A stretch of 26,160 bases of DNA from positions 1 to 26,160 of the IMG/VR virus record IMGVR_UViG_3300037234_000173, one strand, 5' to 3'. This stretch comes from a virus. Each line of letters begins with the position of its first letter. Positions within the stretch are counted from its first letter, which is position 1. A program made the position numbers and the translations under genes. Under the pieces are notes generated by a model. That model was not told the DNA's origin and did no database searches. It was given only the letters and a program-made list of their open reading frames with translations. Shown in pieces: positions 20,117-26,160 of the stretch.

Positions 20117-22315
20117 CTAATCCTCTGGAATCCATACAAACTGCGTTGTTGCCCGAAACCCTCCAGGCTGTTGACCCATACAAATATCACCTTCTTTTAC
20201 ATATTGTTCAAGCTCCCTAGTCATTGCGCTACGTTCTAAATACTTTGGGAAATCATCACTGTAAAGTGCGTCAAACTTAGCGTGGAAATCTGCCCTGGAC
20301 ACTATGCCTTTTCCAATCAATTTAGCATATTCCTGTGCTTTGTTCTTGGATTTACTGGTAACAATTCCCTTCCCCTGCATGAAAACCTTTTCAATGGTAT
20401 CTTTGATCTCACGCATATATACTTGCTCACGCATGGCCACTTGATACTCGAACCATGGCATAATTGCCTTAACATCGCTCAACTCTATCACGTTACGCCC
20501 ATCCATCGCAACCCACGCGGTCAATCTTTTTTCAACACTCATACTGGTACGGCAAAGAAACTTACCAATACCATCTGTGGAATCGTATTTTTCTTTCAAT
20601 CCTATATCGTAATCCATAATGTAATTATACGCATCTTTCCTCCATGCTACTTGCCCTTCAAAGATATTACCAACCTTATGTAATATGGTTGCAATTGTTT
20701 GGTCACTAAAGCCCTTGGAAGCCTTCACAATGTCTTCTTGCGTAGCATCCGCACCAACTACCAGACCACCTTCAAAGCTGCTTCTAATGGCCTTCTCAGG
20801 GTTATAATCAAGGACATAATCAAACCGCCCTAGTGTGCCAATCTCCAATAGTTCTTGTGTGAGTTGCTTCTTGAGTTCTTTGAGCTGTGTTAACCAACAA
20901 ACAGGTATATTGGGATAGTTTACCGCAGCAACAGCCCCACCAGCTTTTCGTTTACCCGTTACTTCGTGTCCATCGTAACTGTCATTTAGAGCAGTTGCAA
21001 GGCTTGATCCTTGGTTCGCCATGGAACTATTGGCACTCAATTGGCGTAATGGTTCGGATGCTTCAGTTGTAAGCCATAGAAAACTACCCTGCGTTTCGTT
21101 TGCTTGGTTAAGAAAAGCCGTATCACCAGTGATATTACCAATTCCAGTGGTTAGCTTTTCAAACAGTATACCGCCCATTCCACCAGTGCAACCTGCGATC
21201 AGTTGTTCACGCAATTTTCGTAATGGATTCTTACTGGATAAATCCTTACCTGCACCAGAATGGCTACCACATAAACTGTATGTAACAACGGTTCTTGCGT
21301 GTCCTGGTGTGAGTACCTTTTGCCCGCATAAAACTTGCATTGCAGCTTCTATAGTAGCAAACGCAAAACCTGCAATTGGTTCAGTAACAGAATCTAACCA
21401 TTCGTCATATATACGTTTATACACATCTGGCGCACCCGCATACACCTCGTCCGTTGGAAATAATACCTGCTCACTCTCAACTTTATCTGGAGTATATACG
21501 CCAACCAAAGGCTCTAGTATTTGTTTTGTTTCATCCACTCCGATGTCATTAAAATCTCCAAGTGTAACTGGAAACTTTAATGTCTCGCCCGTTTTGTTCG
21601 CATGGTAAACACCACAACCTCCAACGTCTGGATATTTATCCTTTGGTTCGTCGTTATCAGCACATACAACGAGGTTTTGCCCTTTTAGCTCTTCACATAC
21701 ACGTTTCAAATTACCTGCGTTAAAAGCGATCACAACGGTTTTACCAGTGGCTTCTGCAATGGTGCAACCTGTTGCGTAACCTTCACAAACGTATATTGTG
21801 GTTGAAACCTGTTTAATGATGTAATAGGACGCTTTCATTTTTGTTCCGTATATAGGCTTTTTGAATCCGTCCTCGTATATGCGTTGGTATCCAACTAGCG
21901 ATTCATTATTGTAGATTGGCACAATAAGCTTGTTACCCTGAACTAAAGCACCAAACGGTTTGATGTTCTTTTTGGTTAAGTATGGATGTTCTGTTGCGAG
22001 TAGTAAAGTAGGTATTAACTCCTCAGCCTTGCGTTGTGCTTCTGCGTTCTTCTTCTCCTGTTCTTGTTGGGCAAGTTTGGCTAGCATTTTCCAATTCTCG
22101 TTAATCTCCGTGGACTCGCCTTCTTTACTGCACCATCTGTGTGTTTCATCCGTAACCCAATTGCCACACGTTACATAAGTATGTCCGTTTAGCTCTACGC
22201 CAGTATACCAACCGTTCTTAGATCGTGGCTTGTCTATGGTGCCTACACGGTGAATTACGCCGTCTGGTATAAACTGCTGTACCAGGATTCCAGCGTTTTG
22301 GAATGTTTGGTTCAT
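20117..22315 (-). CDS. TOPRIM primase-helicase
   Basis: A 732-residue replication protein. Residues 1-100 include a small beta domain and a charged helix. A TOPRIM domain follows at about 125-260: VCEG (E178), VVCADND (D220, D222) and DFND (D254, D257). The C-terminal 450 residues resemble the DUF3987-type helicase: the ATP loop GSHSGAGKD (350-358) and LWLTTEASEPLRQLS further on. The Lys-Asp in place of Lys-Ser/Thr is a variant of Walker A. It should make primers and unwind DNA at the fork. GGGGAACTAA precedes ATG 22315, and two tandem promoters lie upstream. Confidence 0.88.
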   Translation of the reverse strand: MNQTFQNAGILVQQFIPDGVIHRVGTIDKPRSKNGWYTGVELNGHTYVTCGNWVTDETHRWCSKEGESTEINENWKMLAKLAQQEQEKKNAEAQRKAEELIPTLLLATEHPYLTKKNIKPFGALVQGNKLIVPIYNNESLVGYQRIYEDGFKKPIYGTKMKASYYIIKQVSTTIYVCEGYATGCTIAEATGKTVVIAFNAGNLKRVCEELKGQNLVVCADNDEPKDKYPDVGGCGVYHANKTGETLKFPVTLGDFNDIGVDETKQILEPLVGVYTPDKVESEQVLFPTDEVYAGAPDVYKRIYDEWLDSVTEPIAGFAFATIEAAMQVLCGQKVLTPGHARTVVTYSLCGSHSGAGKDLSSKNPLRKLREQLIAGCTGGMGGILFEKLTTGIGNITGDTAFLNQANETQGSFLWLTTEASEPLRQLSANSSMANQGSSLATALNDSYDGHEVTGKRKAGGAVAAVNYPNIPVCWLTQLKELKKQLTQELLEIGTLGRFDYVLDYNPEKAIRSSFEGGLVVGADATQEDIVKASKGFSDQTIATILHKVGNIFEGQVAWRKDAYNYIMDYDIGLKEKYDSTDGIGKFLCRTSMSVEKRLTAWVAMDGRNVIELSDVKAIMPWFEYQVAMREQVYMREIKDTIEKVFMQGKGIVTSKSKNKAQEYAKLIGKGIVSRADFHAKFDALYSDDFPKYLERSAMTRELEQYVKEGDICMGQQPGGFRATTQFVWIPED

Positions 22316-22346
22316 TTAGTTCCCCTATATTTTTTAGTAGTCCTTT

Positions 22347-22375
22347 AGCATACTCCTTTTTAATCCACAATTCAA
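22347..22375 (-). promoter_or_regulatory. Promoter P1 of the primase operon
   Basis: Minus strand TTGAAT (22375-22370), 17-base spacer, TATGCT (22352-22347). The start point would be near 22340, about 25 bases before the primase ATG. Confidence 0.5.
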
Positions 22376-22404
22376 TACATACTCGGCTGTATGACTATAG
22401 TCAA
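22376..22404 (-). promoter_or_regulatory. Promoter P2 of the primase operon with a palindromic site
   Basis: Minus strand TTGACT (22404-22399), 17-base spacer, TATGTA (22381-22376), directly upstream of P1. A perfect 12-base palindrome TGACTATAGTCA (22392-22403) covers the -35 and could be an operator. Confidence 0.45.
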
Positions 22405-22429
22405 CAACTAAATTAAAAAAAGAAAAAGG

Positions 22430-22458
22430 TTGCAATGCTTTTTTGTCCGTGGTAGAAC
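22430..22458 (+). promoter_or_regulatory. Promoter for the plus-strand operon
   Basis: TTGCAA (22430-22435), 17-base spacer, TAGAAC (22453-22458). It shares the ten bases TTGCAATGCT with the minus-strand promoter at 19148-19176. The start near 22465 gives a 39-base leader to the first gene. Confidence 0.5.
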
Positions 22459-22503
22459 GGTGGTTAATGGATGTAAGACAACAGTTAAAAACGGGAGAGG
22501 ATG

Positions 22504-22764
22504 ATGAAACTATACCTAGAGCAAGAAGACGAAGAATACGAAGTCCACATTGAAGGTTGGGAGCAATGGTGCGAGGATAACGGTTTTGACGACCTAACAG
22601 GATATGTTGTCGACGAAGATAACGAGGATATGCCACTTGCTTTTTTCCAAGAAATATTGCAAGCTAATGTGAATAAGGTTGAAGAGAAATTAAATGAAGC
22701 TAAAGAAGAATATGATGAACAAGAACGAACGGAGGCTATGCTTGGCTATGTCGAACAATACTAA
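22504..22764 (+). CDS. 86-residue acidic protein, function unknown
   Basis: ATG 22504 (second of two tandem ATG) is placed slightly better against the GGGAGAGG site than 22501. The protein is very acidic: MKLYLEQEDEEYEVHIEGWE near the start, many Glu/Asp throughout, and a helix at the end (EKLNEAKEEYDEQER). Small acidic phage proteins can mimic DNA or bind basic host proteins; here that is inference only. It is the first gene of the plus-strand operon and overlaps the next. Confidence 0.65.
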   Translation: MKLYLEQEDEEYEVHIEGWEQWCEDNGFDDLTGYVVDEDNEDMPLAFFQEILQANVNKVEEKLNEAKEEYDEQERTEAMLGYVEQY

Positions 22765-23167
22765 GAACAAACTAACAACACGCATCATTATGGACGCAAC
22801 AGGACTAAGCTATAGTGCTGCATATAAGCGTAAACTGAAGTACGATGCTAAAGAGGTAACACGAAAAGAGGCATTGTGTGGAAAGAAAGAGTTTAACAAG
22901 CGTGTAGCCATTTTAAAAGACGGTACAACCTGGACGGCACCAGAACTTGCAGACTATAAAGGTTGCCAGCTTGCCCACGCATACCGTAAGATAACAGAAT
23001 ACAATGAAGAGGGTTTATCTGAAGAAAACCTGTTAAAGGCTACCACAAAAAGACCAGTTGCGATTCCGCAGCACCATATACCAATGCCAACCTCCAGTAA
23101 GGAACGTTTGTATAATTTGGATAAAATACCACAGCCTAGTGCTTGGGAACGGGAGAATATGCTATGA
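22748..23167 (+). CDS. Double helix-turn-helix protein
   Basis: A 139-residue basic protein beginning MSNNTKNKLTTRIIMDATGL. Two helix-turn-helix-like segments are visible: one at about 9-32 (TTRIIMDATGLSYSAAYKRK) and one at about 63-90 (TWTAPELADYKGCQLAHAYR). The Pro-rich C-terminus follows (AIPQHHIPMP). TTG at 22742 has better spacing to GGAGG and may be the true start; ATG 22748 is kept as default. It may be a regulator of the operon or an origin-binding protein. The stop overlaps the next ATG (ATGA). Confidence 0.65.
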   Translation: MSNNTKNKLTTRIIMDATGLSYSAAYKRKLKYDAKEVTRKEALCGKKEFNKRVAILKDGTTWTAPELADYKGCQLAHAYRKITEYNEEGLSEENLLKATTKRPVAIPQHHIPMPTSSKERLYNLDKIPQPSAWERENML

Positions 23168-23673
23168 TAACCGTTAGAAAAATAACAGACTTCGCCTTGA
23201 TGCAAGAGATTATAGAGTTTTGCACAGACGTAAAAGAGTCTAAATATTCAGAGTTTGAGGCATACAGAAACGAGCATTCACTTATACGTGTCCAGTTTTT
23301 CCTTATCAAGATGACCATACCAACATTTGTTTCTGTACATCTGGTAAGACACAGCCAAACGGGGCAATTTCACTTTGCGTATTCAAACCGTGAAGATCGT
23401 GGAGGCAAGGATAAAAAGGTTGACAGAAACACTCCAATCAACCACTGTATGGTTTTAAACGCAAAGCACTTGATAGACATGTCGCGGTATAGGCTTTGCA
23501 CGAAGGCGTCAGTTGAAACACATACAGTTTGGTCTGATATAAAGATTGAAGTTGAGAAGGTAGATAAAGAGCTGTCAAAAAGAATGGTTCCAAATTGCTG
23601 GTATCGTGGTGGGGTTTGTCCAGAACCAAAAAGCTGTGGAGTCAACAAACTATACACGGAGCCAACCAAATGA
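23164..23673 (+). CDS. ThyX-like phage protein (uncertain function)
   Basis: A 169-residue protein starting MITVRKITDFALMQEIIEFC. The segment MTIPTFVSVHLVRHSQTGQF (50-69) resembles the flavin-dependent thymidylate synthase region, with RHS in place of the RHR start of the ThyX signature. A helical DMSRYRLCTKASVETHTVWS (105-124) follows. The end has a Cys cluster, CWYRGGVCPEPKSC. It is shorter than ThyX and the nucleotide-binding motif is altered, so thymidylate synthesis is not assured. ATG overlaps the upstream stop (ATGA). Confidence 0.6.
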   Translation: MITVRKITDFALMQEIIEFCTDVKESKYSEFEAYRNEHSLIRVQFFLIKMTIPTFVSVHLVRHSQTGQFHFAYSNREDRGGKDKKVDRNTPINHCMVLNAKHLIDMSRYRLCTKASVETHTVWSDIKIEVEKVDKELSKRMVPNCWYRGGVCPEPKSCGVNKLYTEPTK

Positions 23674-23927
23674 AAGAAACAAGACCAACACTAGAGGCAA
23701 CCCGTAAATACCTTAAAATATGCCCTGTGATGCAAGGAGCGCAGAACCTACGCATTACACGCAAAGCATGGAAAATTGCCTGTGAACGTGCGCAGGTAAG
23801 GCCGCAGTTTGGTTTTGGAAGTGTTAGTAACCAATATTGTGCTGTCTGCTTGGGCAAGAAAATGCCAAAGGGTATTGAGTTTATCACACAAAAAGAGCTT
23901 GCGGAGTTTCGGAGGGTTCGGGGATGA
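23670..23927 (+). CDS. 85-residue basic protein, function unknown
   Basis: ATG 23670 overlaps the TGA of the ThyX-like gene (ATGA). The protein begins MKETRPTLEATRKYLKICPV and is basic, with a CAVC pair in the C-terminal half and a helical end (TQKELAEFRRVRG). It may be a small nucleic-acid-binding protein. No family is recognised. Confidence 0.65.
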   Translation: MKETRPTLEATRKYLKICPVMQGAQNLRITRKAWKIACERAQVRPQFGFGSVSNQYCAVCLGKKMPKGIEFITQKELAEFRRVRG

Positions 23928-24154
23928 AAGAAGCTATGATTGTTATTGGATTTGGGCTTTGTTTTTTGTATGGTGTTTTTATTGGTGCAGATGCCACAGA
24001 TAAAAAAGCAGGAAGTATTATCAACGAAAAACTTGCAACCAAACAACTTCAACTTAAAATTGCAACAGAACGCAACAAAGAGTGCCGTTACACGTTAAAA
24101 TTAATACTTGATGAGTTGGATTATATTCAACCACGGGCTATAACGGTGGATTAA
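23924..24154 (+). CDS. 76-residue single-span membrane protein
   Basis: ATG overlaps the upstream TGA (ATGA). Residues 5-22 (MIVIGFGLCFLYGVFIGA) are a clear transmembrane segment or uncleaved signal anchor; the rest is a charged helix (KKAGSIINEKLATKQLQLKI) likely outside the cytoplasm or coiled. The layout is like a small Rz-type protein, but it sits among replication genes and there is no lysis context. Function unknown. Confidence 0.65.
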   Translation: MKEAMIVIGFGLCFLYGVFIGADATDKKAGSIINEKLATKQLQLKIATERNKECRYTLKLILDELDYIQPRAITVD

Positions 24155-24385
24155 ATGAACGATTGCCAACACAACCAAAACAACTACTGCACCAACTTTA
24201 AACGTGCAAAACCACCACCAGGAGTATGCAAAAAGTGCAAGTTCTACCAAAGAGCGTACAGTAAGCAAAAGAAGTGTGAAGCGTATATTTTCGACGATGA
24301 GTGGTGTACCATGACTGACACAAAGTGGCACCACTGGCGAGAACGCAATACCAATAATTGTGCAAGATGCGAATGGTGCAAATAA
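24155..24385 (+). CDS. 76-residue Cys-rich protein
   Basis: ATG 24155 lies directly after the upstream TAA, with GGTGG upstream. It starts MNDCQHNQNNYCTNFKRAKP and contains nine Cys, including CKKC and a final CARCEWC, plus many Trp, Lys and Asn. It is likely a zinc-binding protein with two sites. No family is recognised. It is the last gene before the putative small RNA unit. Confidence 0.7.
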   Translation: MNDCQHNQNNYCTNFKRAKPPPGVCKKCKFYQRAYSKQKKCEAYIFDDEWCTMTDTKWHHWRERNTNNCARCEWCK

Positions 24386-24388
24386 GTG

Positions 24389-24417
24389 TTGACACCGTAT
24401 TACGAACATAGTAAGTT
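24389..24417 (+). promoter_or_regulatory. Promoter of the putative small RNA
   Basis: TTGACA (24389-24394), a perfect -35, 17-base spacer, TAAGTT (24412-24417). It begins four bases after the upstream gene's stop, and no gene follows for 225 bases. Confidence 0.6.
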
Positions 24418-24423
24418 GTTGTT

Positions 24424-24571
24424 TCGGGGTTTTCATAAAGTGACTGAGTGAAACTGATAGTTGGCTAGAATGCTAGTGAATCCAGTGCGAGGACTGCCCC
24501 ACCTCGATCCTTTAAAAATCATGCTGTGTGTGGTGGTGCATGGCTAAATAATTCTAGCAACCACCTTTTTT
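24424..24571 (+). ncRNA. Putative structured small RNA (~148 bases)
   Basis: The stretch has no open frame with a ribosome site, but is bounded by a promoter on the left and an intrinsic terminator on the right. Possible structure: GCTAGAAT (24464-24471) pairs with ATTCTAGC (24551-24558), enclosing the hairpin CGAGG/CCTCG (24488-24492 and 24502-24506) and the hairpin CATGC/GCATG (24520-24524 and 24538-24542). The long-range helix would compete with the terminator stem. Not recognised as a known RNA class; not a tRNA. Existence and ends are inferred. Confidence 0.5.
24532..24571 (+). terminator. Terminator of the small RNA unit
   Basis: GGTGGT (24532-24537) pairs with ACCACC (24560-24565), followed by six T (24566-24571). 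An inner GC/GC pair with one bulge extends the stem. The next promoter starts only one base later. Confidence 0.65.
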
Positions 24572-24572
24572 C

Positions 24573-24601
24573 TTGACACTACCAAAACCAATTGGTAGAA
24601 G
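24573..24601 (+). promoter_or_regulatory. Promoter of the recombination genes with inverted repeat
   Basis: TTGACA (24573-24578), 17-base spacer, TAGAAG (24596-24601). An inverted repeat CTACCAA (24579-24585) / TTGGTAG (24592-24598) fills the spacer and touches the -10, and AGTTATACA (24603-24611) follows. The repeat could be an operator. Confidence 0.65.
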
Positions 24602-24641
24602 TAGTTATACAAACAAGCAGCAAACCTTAAAGGAGACAACA

Positions 24642-24842
24642 ATGAACAGAGAAGAATGCACCAAACAACTAAAAAAACTTGCAGATGGTAGCTACTACGC
24701 TTTAATGCATGAGTTTGATTACCACACCACAGGTGAAGAAACAGTAACATACAGAGTTTATTTACACCCACACCACGGTATTAGCCATATTGGATGGGAA
24801 GAAGCATTAAGTAGTTTAAAATTTAAGTTGGAGGAATACTAG
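24642..24842 (+). CDS. 66-residue protein upstream of the Sak4-like gene
   Basis: ATG 24642 has AAGGAGACAACA upstream. The protein begins MNREECTKQLKKLADGSYYA and is strand-rich in the middle (HTTGEETVTYRVYLHPHHG) with a helical end (WEEALSSLKFKLEEY). Its stop lies one base before the next ATG, so it is co-translated with the Sak4-like gene. No family is recognised. Confidence 0.65.
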   Translation: MNREECTKQLKKLADGSYYALMHEFDYHTTGEETVTYRVYLHPHHGISHIGWEEALSSLKFKLEEY

Positions 24843-24843
24843 G

Positions 24844-25527
24844 ATGGAAATCAAACCACTACAAGAAACACTAACAGGATACGGTAATTTCCTGTTATAT
24901 GGAGCATCAGGAGCAGGGAAAACCCGTTCAATTGCAACCATGCCAAAAGGTACGGTTTTACTTTCGGCGGATAGCGGTAGACGTACACTGAAAGATATTG
25001 CGCCACAATTGCAAGTTGGTGTGATTGAAACGCTTGACGATTTACGCGACTCCTTAAAGCTGATAAAGGATTTCAAGTATGTAGTAATTGACGATCTCAC
25101 AGTAATTTCAAAAGTTGTGTTGAACGATGAAAAGTCCAAAACAAAGGATGGGCGACAAGCGTACATGAAGATGCAAGAGGTTGTGGATAAAATCATCCAA
25201 TCTTTCTTTGATCTTCCGCAGACTGTAATTTTCGTTGCACAGGAAGAACGTGTTAACCAAGAAGATGCTGGTTTATTTGATTACGTTTATTGTCCATCAG
25301 TACCGGGCAAGAAGTTTTCAGCAAGTATCCCGTATTTGTTTGATTATGTTTTCGCCATGAGAACAAAAAACGAGGAAGTGGATACCAAGCAAGTAACAAA
25401 AAGACGTTTCCAAACAGCTCTAAATGGTCTTGGTGACTATCTAGCAAAAAGCAGAACAGAACGATTAAGCCTTTATGAAGAAGCCAATTGGGTTTCAATT
25501 TTCAATAAATTAAACGACGGAGAATAA
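24844..25527 (+). CDS. Sak4-like RecA-fold ATPase (single-strand annealing/recombination)
   Basis: A 227-residue ATPase of the phage AAA_24/Sak4 type. Walker A YGASGAGKT is at residues 19-27; Walker B VVIDD at 80-84; DLPQTVIFVAQEERVNQED gives the sensor strand; FQTALNGLG lies near the end. Proteins of this family help anneal single strands and work with the SSB encoded next door. GGAGG is nine bases upstream, inside the end of the upstream gene. All key residues are present. Confidence 0.85.
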   Translation: MEIKPLQETLTGYGNFLLYGASGAGKTRSIATMPKGTVLLSADSGRRTLKDIAPQLQVGVIETLDDLRDSLKLIKDFKYVVIDDLTVISKVVLNDEKSKTKDGRQAYMKMQEVVDKIIQSFFDLPQTVIFVAQEERVNQEDAGLFDYVYCPSVPGKKFSASIPYLFDYVFAMRTKNEEVDTKQVTKRRFQTALNGLGDYLAKSRTERLSLYEEANWVSIFNKLNDGE

Positions 25528-25529
25528 AA

Positions 25530-25988
25530 ATGGCAATTATTAATGTAGATTTAGATGGTGTTGAAGCAGGAATGGGCGGTAACGGTTTATTAGCACCTGG
25601 AACCTATCCATGCCGGATTGTAAAGACTGAGGCAAAGCGCAACAGCAAGAACACTGGAAACGTGCTTGTTATTGAGTTTGAGACTAACGATGGAACAATT
25701 GTAAAAGATTGGATTTCCTACGAACACGAAAGCGAAAAAGCACAAAAGATTGGTCGTGGACAATTGAAGTTGTTGCTTGAGTGTGTTGGTAAAACGTCAA
25801 ACCAACTTGTGAAAGGCACTGAGATTATGCATGGTATACCAATGTCAATCAGCGTTGTGCAAGAGGATTCCACATCGTTGAAAGATGATGGTACACCTTA
25901 TAAAAACAATGTTGTTAAAAAGTATATGCCAAGCGGTCAAGCAGCAAGCGGAAACAATCCACCAATGCCAGAACAGCAAGGCTGGTAA
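25530..25988 (+). CDS. DUF669-family single-strand DNA-binding protein
   Basis: A 152-residue protein beginning MAIINVDLDGVEAGMGGNGL, with APGTYPCRIVKTEAKRNSKN and VLVIEFETNDGTIVKDWISY (around 48-67), the OB-like core of DUF669 proteins. The C-terminal tail is disordered and Gly/Pro/Gln-rich (GQAASGNNPPMPEQQGW) as in SSBs. DUF669 proteins occur beside Sak4 and RecB-type nuclease genes, exactly as here. GGAG lies upstream of ATG. Confidence 0.85.
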   Translation: MAIINVDLDGVEAGMGGNGLLAPGTYPCRIVKTEAKRNSKNTGNVLVIEFETNDGTIVKDWISYEHESEKAQKIGRGQLKLLLECVGKTSNQLVKGTEIMHGIPMSISVVQEDSTSLKDDGTPYKNNVVKKYMPSGQAASGNNPPMPEQQGW

Positions 25989-25999
25989 ATAAACCAAAC

Positions 26000-26033
26000 A
26001 AGCCCACCGTAAAAACGTGGGCTTTACTTTTTT
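26000..26033 (+). terminator. Terminator after the SSB gene
   Basis: AAGCCCAC (26000-26007) and GTGGGCTT (26017-26024), a perfect 8-bp stem with a 9-base loop, then TACTTTTTT. It would lower expression of the nuclease gene that follows, keeping SSB abundant. Confidence 0.85.
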
Positions 26034-26045
26034 AGAGGATAACAA

Positions 26046-26160
26046 ATGAACATTAACCAACTAATAGGTGGCGCAGTTGACAAGCACCAAGAGGACAACC
26101 AAGACCCACCAAGAGACTATCTAGGCATCTCCAAGATAGGTTGTGCCATGAAATGTGAGC
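26046..26160 (+). CDS. Start of a RecB/Cas4-type PD-(D/E)XK nuclease (partial)
   Basis: Only the first 38 residues lie in the window. They begin MNINQLIGGAVDKHQEDN and include DYLGISKIGCAMKCE, the N-terminal 'YLG.S.IG..C' segment with Cys residues typical of phage RecB/Cas4-like exonucleases. The catalytic D, E and K would be downstream. AGAGG precedes ATG 26046. Its place beside Sak4 and SSB supports a recombination nuclease. Confidence 0.6.
   Translation, partial: MNINQLIGGAVDKHQEDNQDPPRDYLGISKIGCAMKCE

Noticed and set aside
23924-24154. Rz/Rz1 spanin pair (membrane protein here, lipoprotein at 14871)
   Set aside because: The two genes are 9 kb apart, on opposite strands, and neither is next to a holin or endolysin.
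24424-24571. tRNA or hammerhead-type ribozyme in the small RNA unit
   Set aside because: GAAAC and CTGA elements occur but not in the order or spacing of a hammerhead core, and no cloverleaf with an acceptor stem can be drawn.

Overview
The window is part of the genome of a tailed double-stranded DNA phage (or prophage). It has low GC content and is packed with genes. A P22-type coat protein, a DUF4055 portal, a Mu-F-type minor head protein, a lambda-like tail tube / G-GT frameshift / tape-measure order, and no sheath or baseplate genes suggest a virus with a long flexible tail. A very small phage-encoded lipoprotein, the P22-type coat and clear sigma-70-type promoters fit a Gram-negative host, but the host cannot be named from the sequence. 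No integrase, lysis gene or tRNA is visible here. Layout: (1) 1-13175, minus strand, read right to left: small terminase, large terminase, portal, minor head protein, scaffold, coat, a 42-residue gene, an unknown 363-residue structural protein, several head-tail and tail completion proteins, tail tube, the G and G-T tail chaperones joined by a -1 frameshift, and the start of the tape measure. A plus-strand cassette at 8145-8937 (cytosine-methyltransferase-like protein plus a 55-residue protein) is inserted in this operon between the minor head and scaffold genes; a strong minus-strand promoter next to it restarts transcription toward the scaffold and coat. (2) 13224-15914, minus strand: a train of very small genes linked by ATGA/TAATG overlaps, including a 47-residue ribbon-helix-helix protein, several zinc-ribbon proteins and a 38-residue lipoprotein. 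(3) 15915-16673: a 759-base gap without a convincing gene, holding an AT-rich stretch and repeated TTAACTACYT-like sequences; it is a candidate origin or control region. An HNH-AP2 endonuclease gene (plus strand) follows. (4) 17270-22315, minus strand: two transcription units of small proteins, many with paired cysteines, led by a 732-residue TOPRIM primase-helicase. (5) 22504-26160, plus strand: divergent from the primase, with an acidic protein, a double helix-turn-helix protein, a ThyX-like protein, small Cys-rich and membrane proteins, a gap that looks like a promoter-to-terminator small RNA unit (24424-24571), then a recombination set of Sak4-like ATPase, DUF669 single-strand-binding protein and the start of a RecB/Cas4-type nuclease. 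Taken together, the primase-helicase and the Sak4/SSB/nuclease set would replicate and recombine the genome, the terminase/portal/coat set packages it, and the tail genes complete the particle. The many zinc-ribbon microproteins are probably early host-takeover or regulatory factors (inference). About 20 of the genes reported here are shorter than 60 codons; most were found by following overlapping stop/start codons and Shine-Dalgarno sites.
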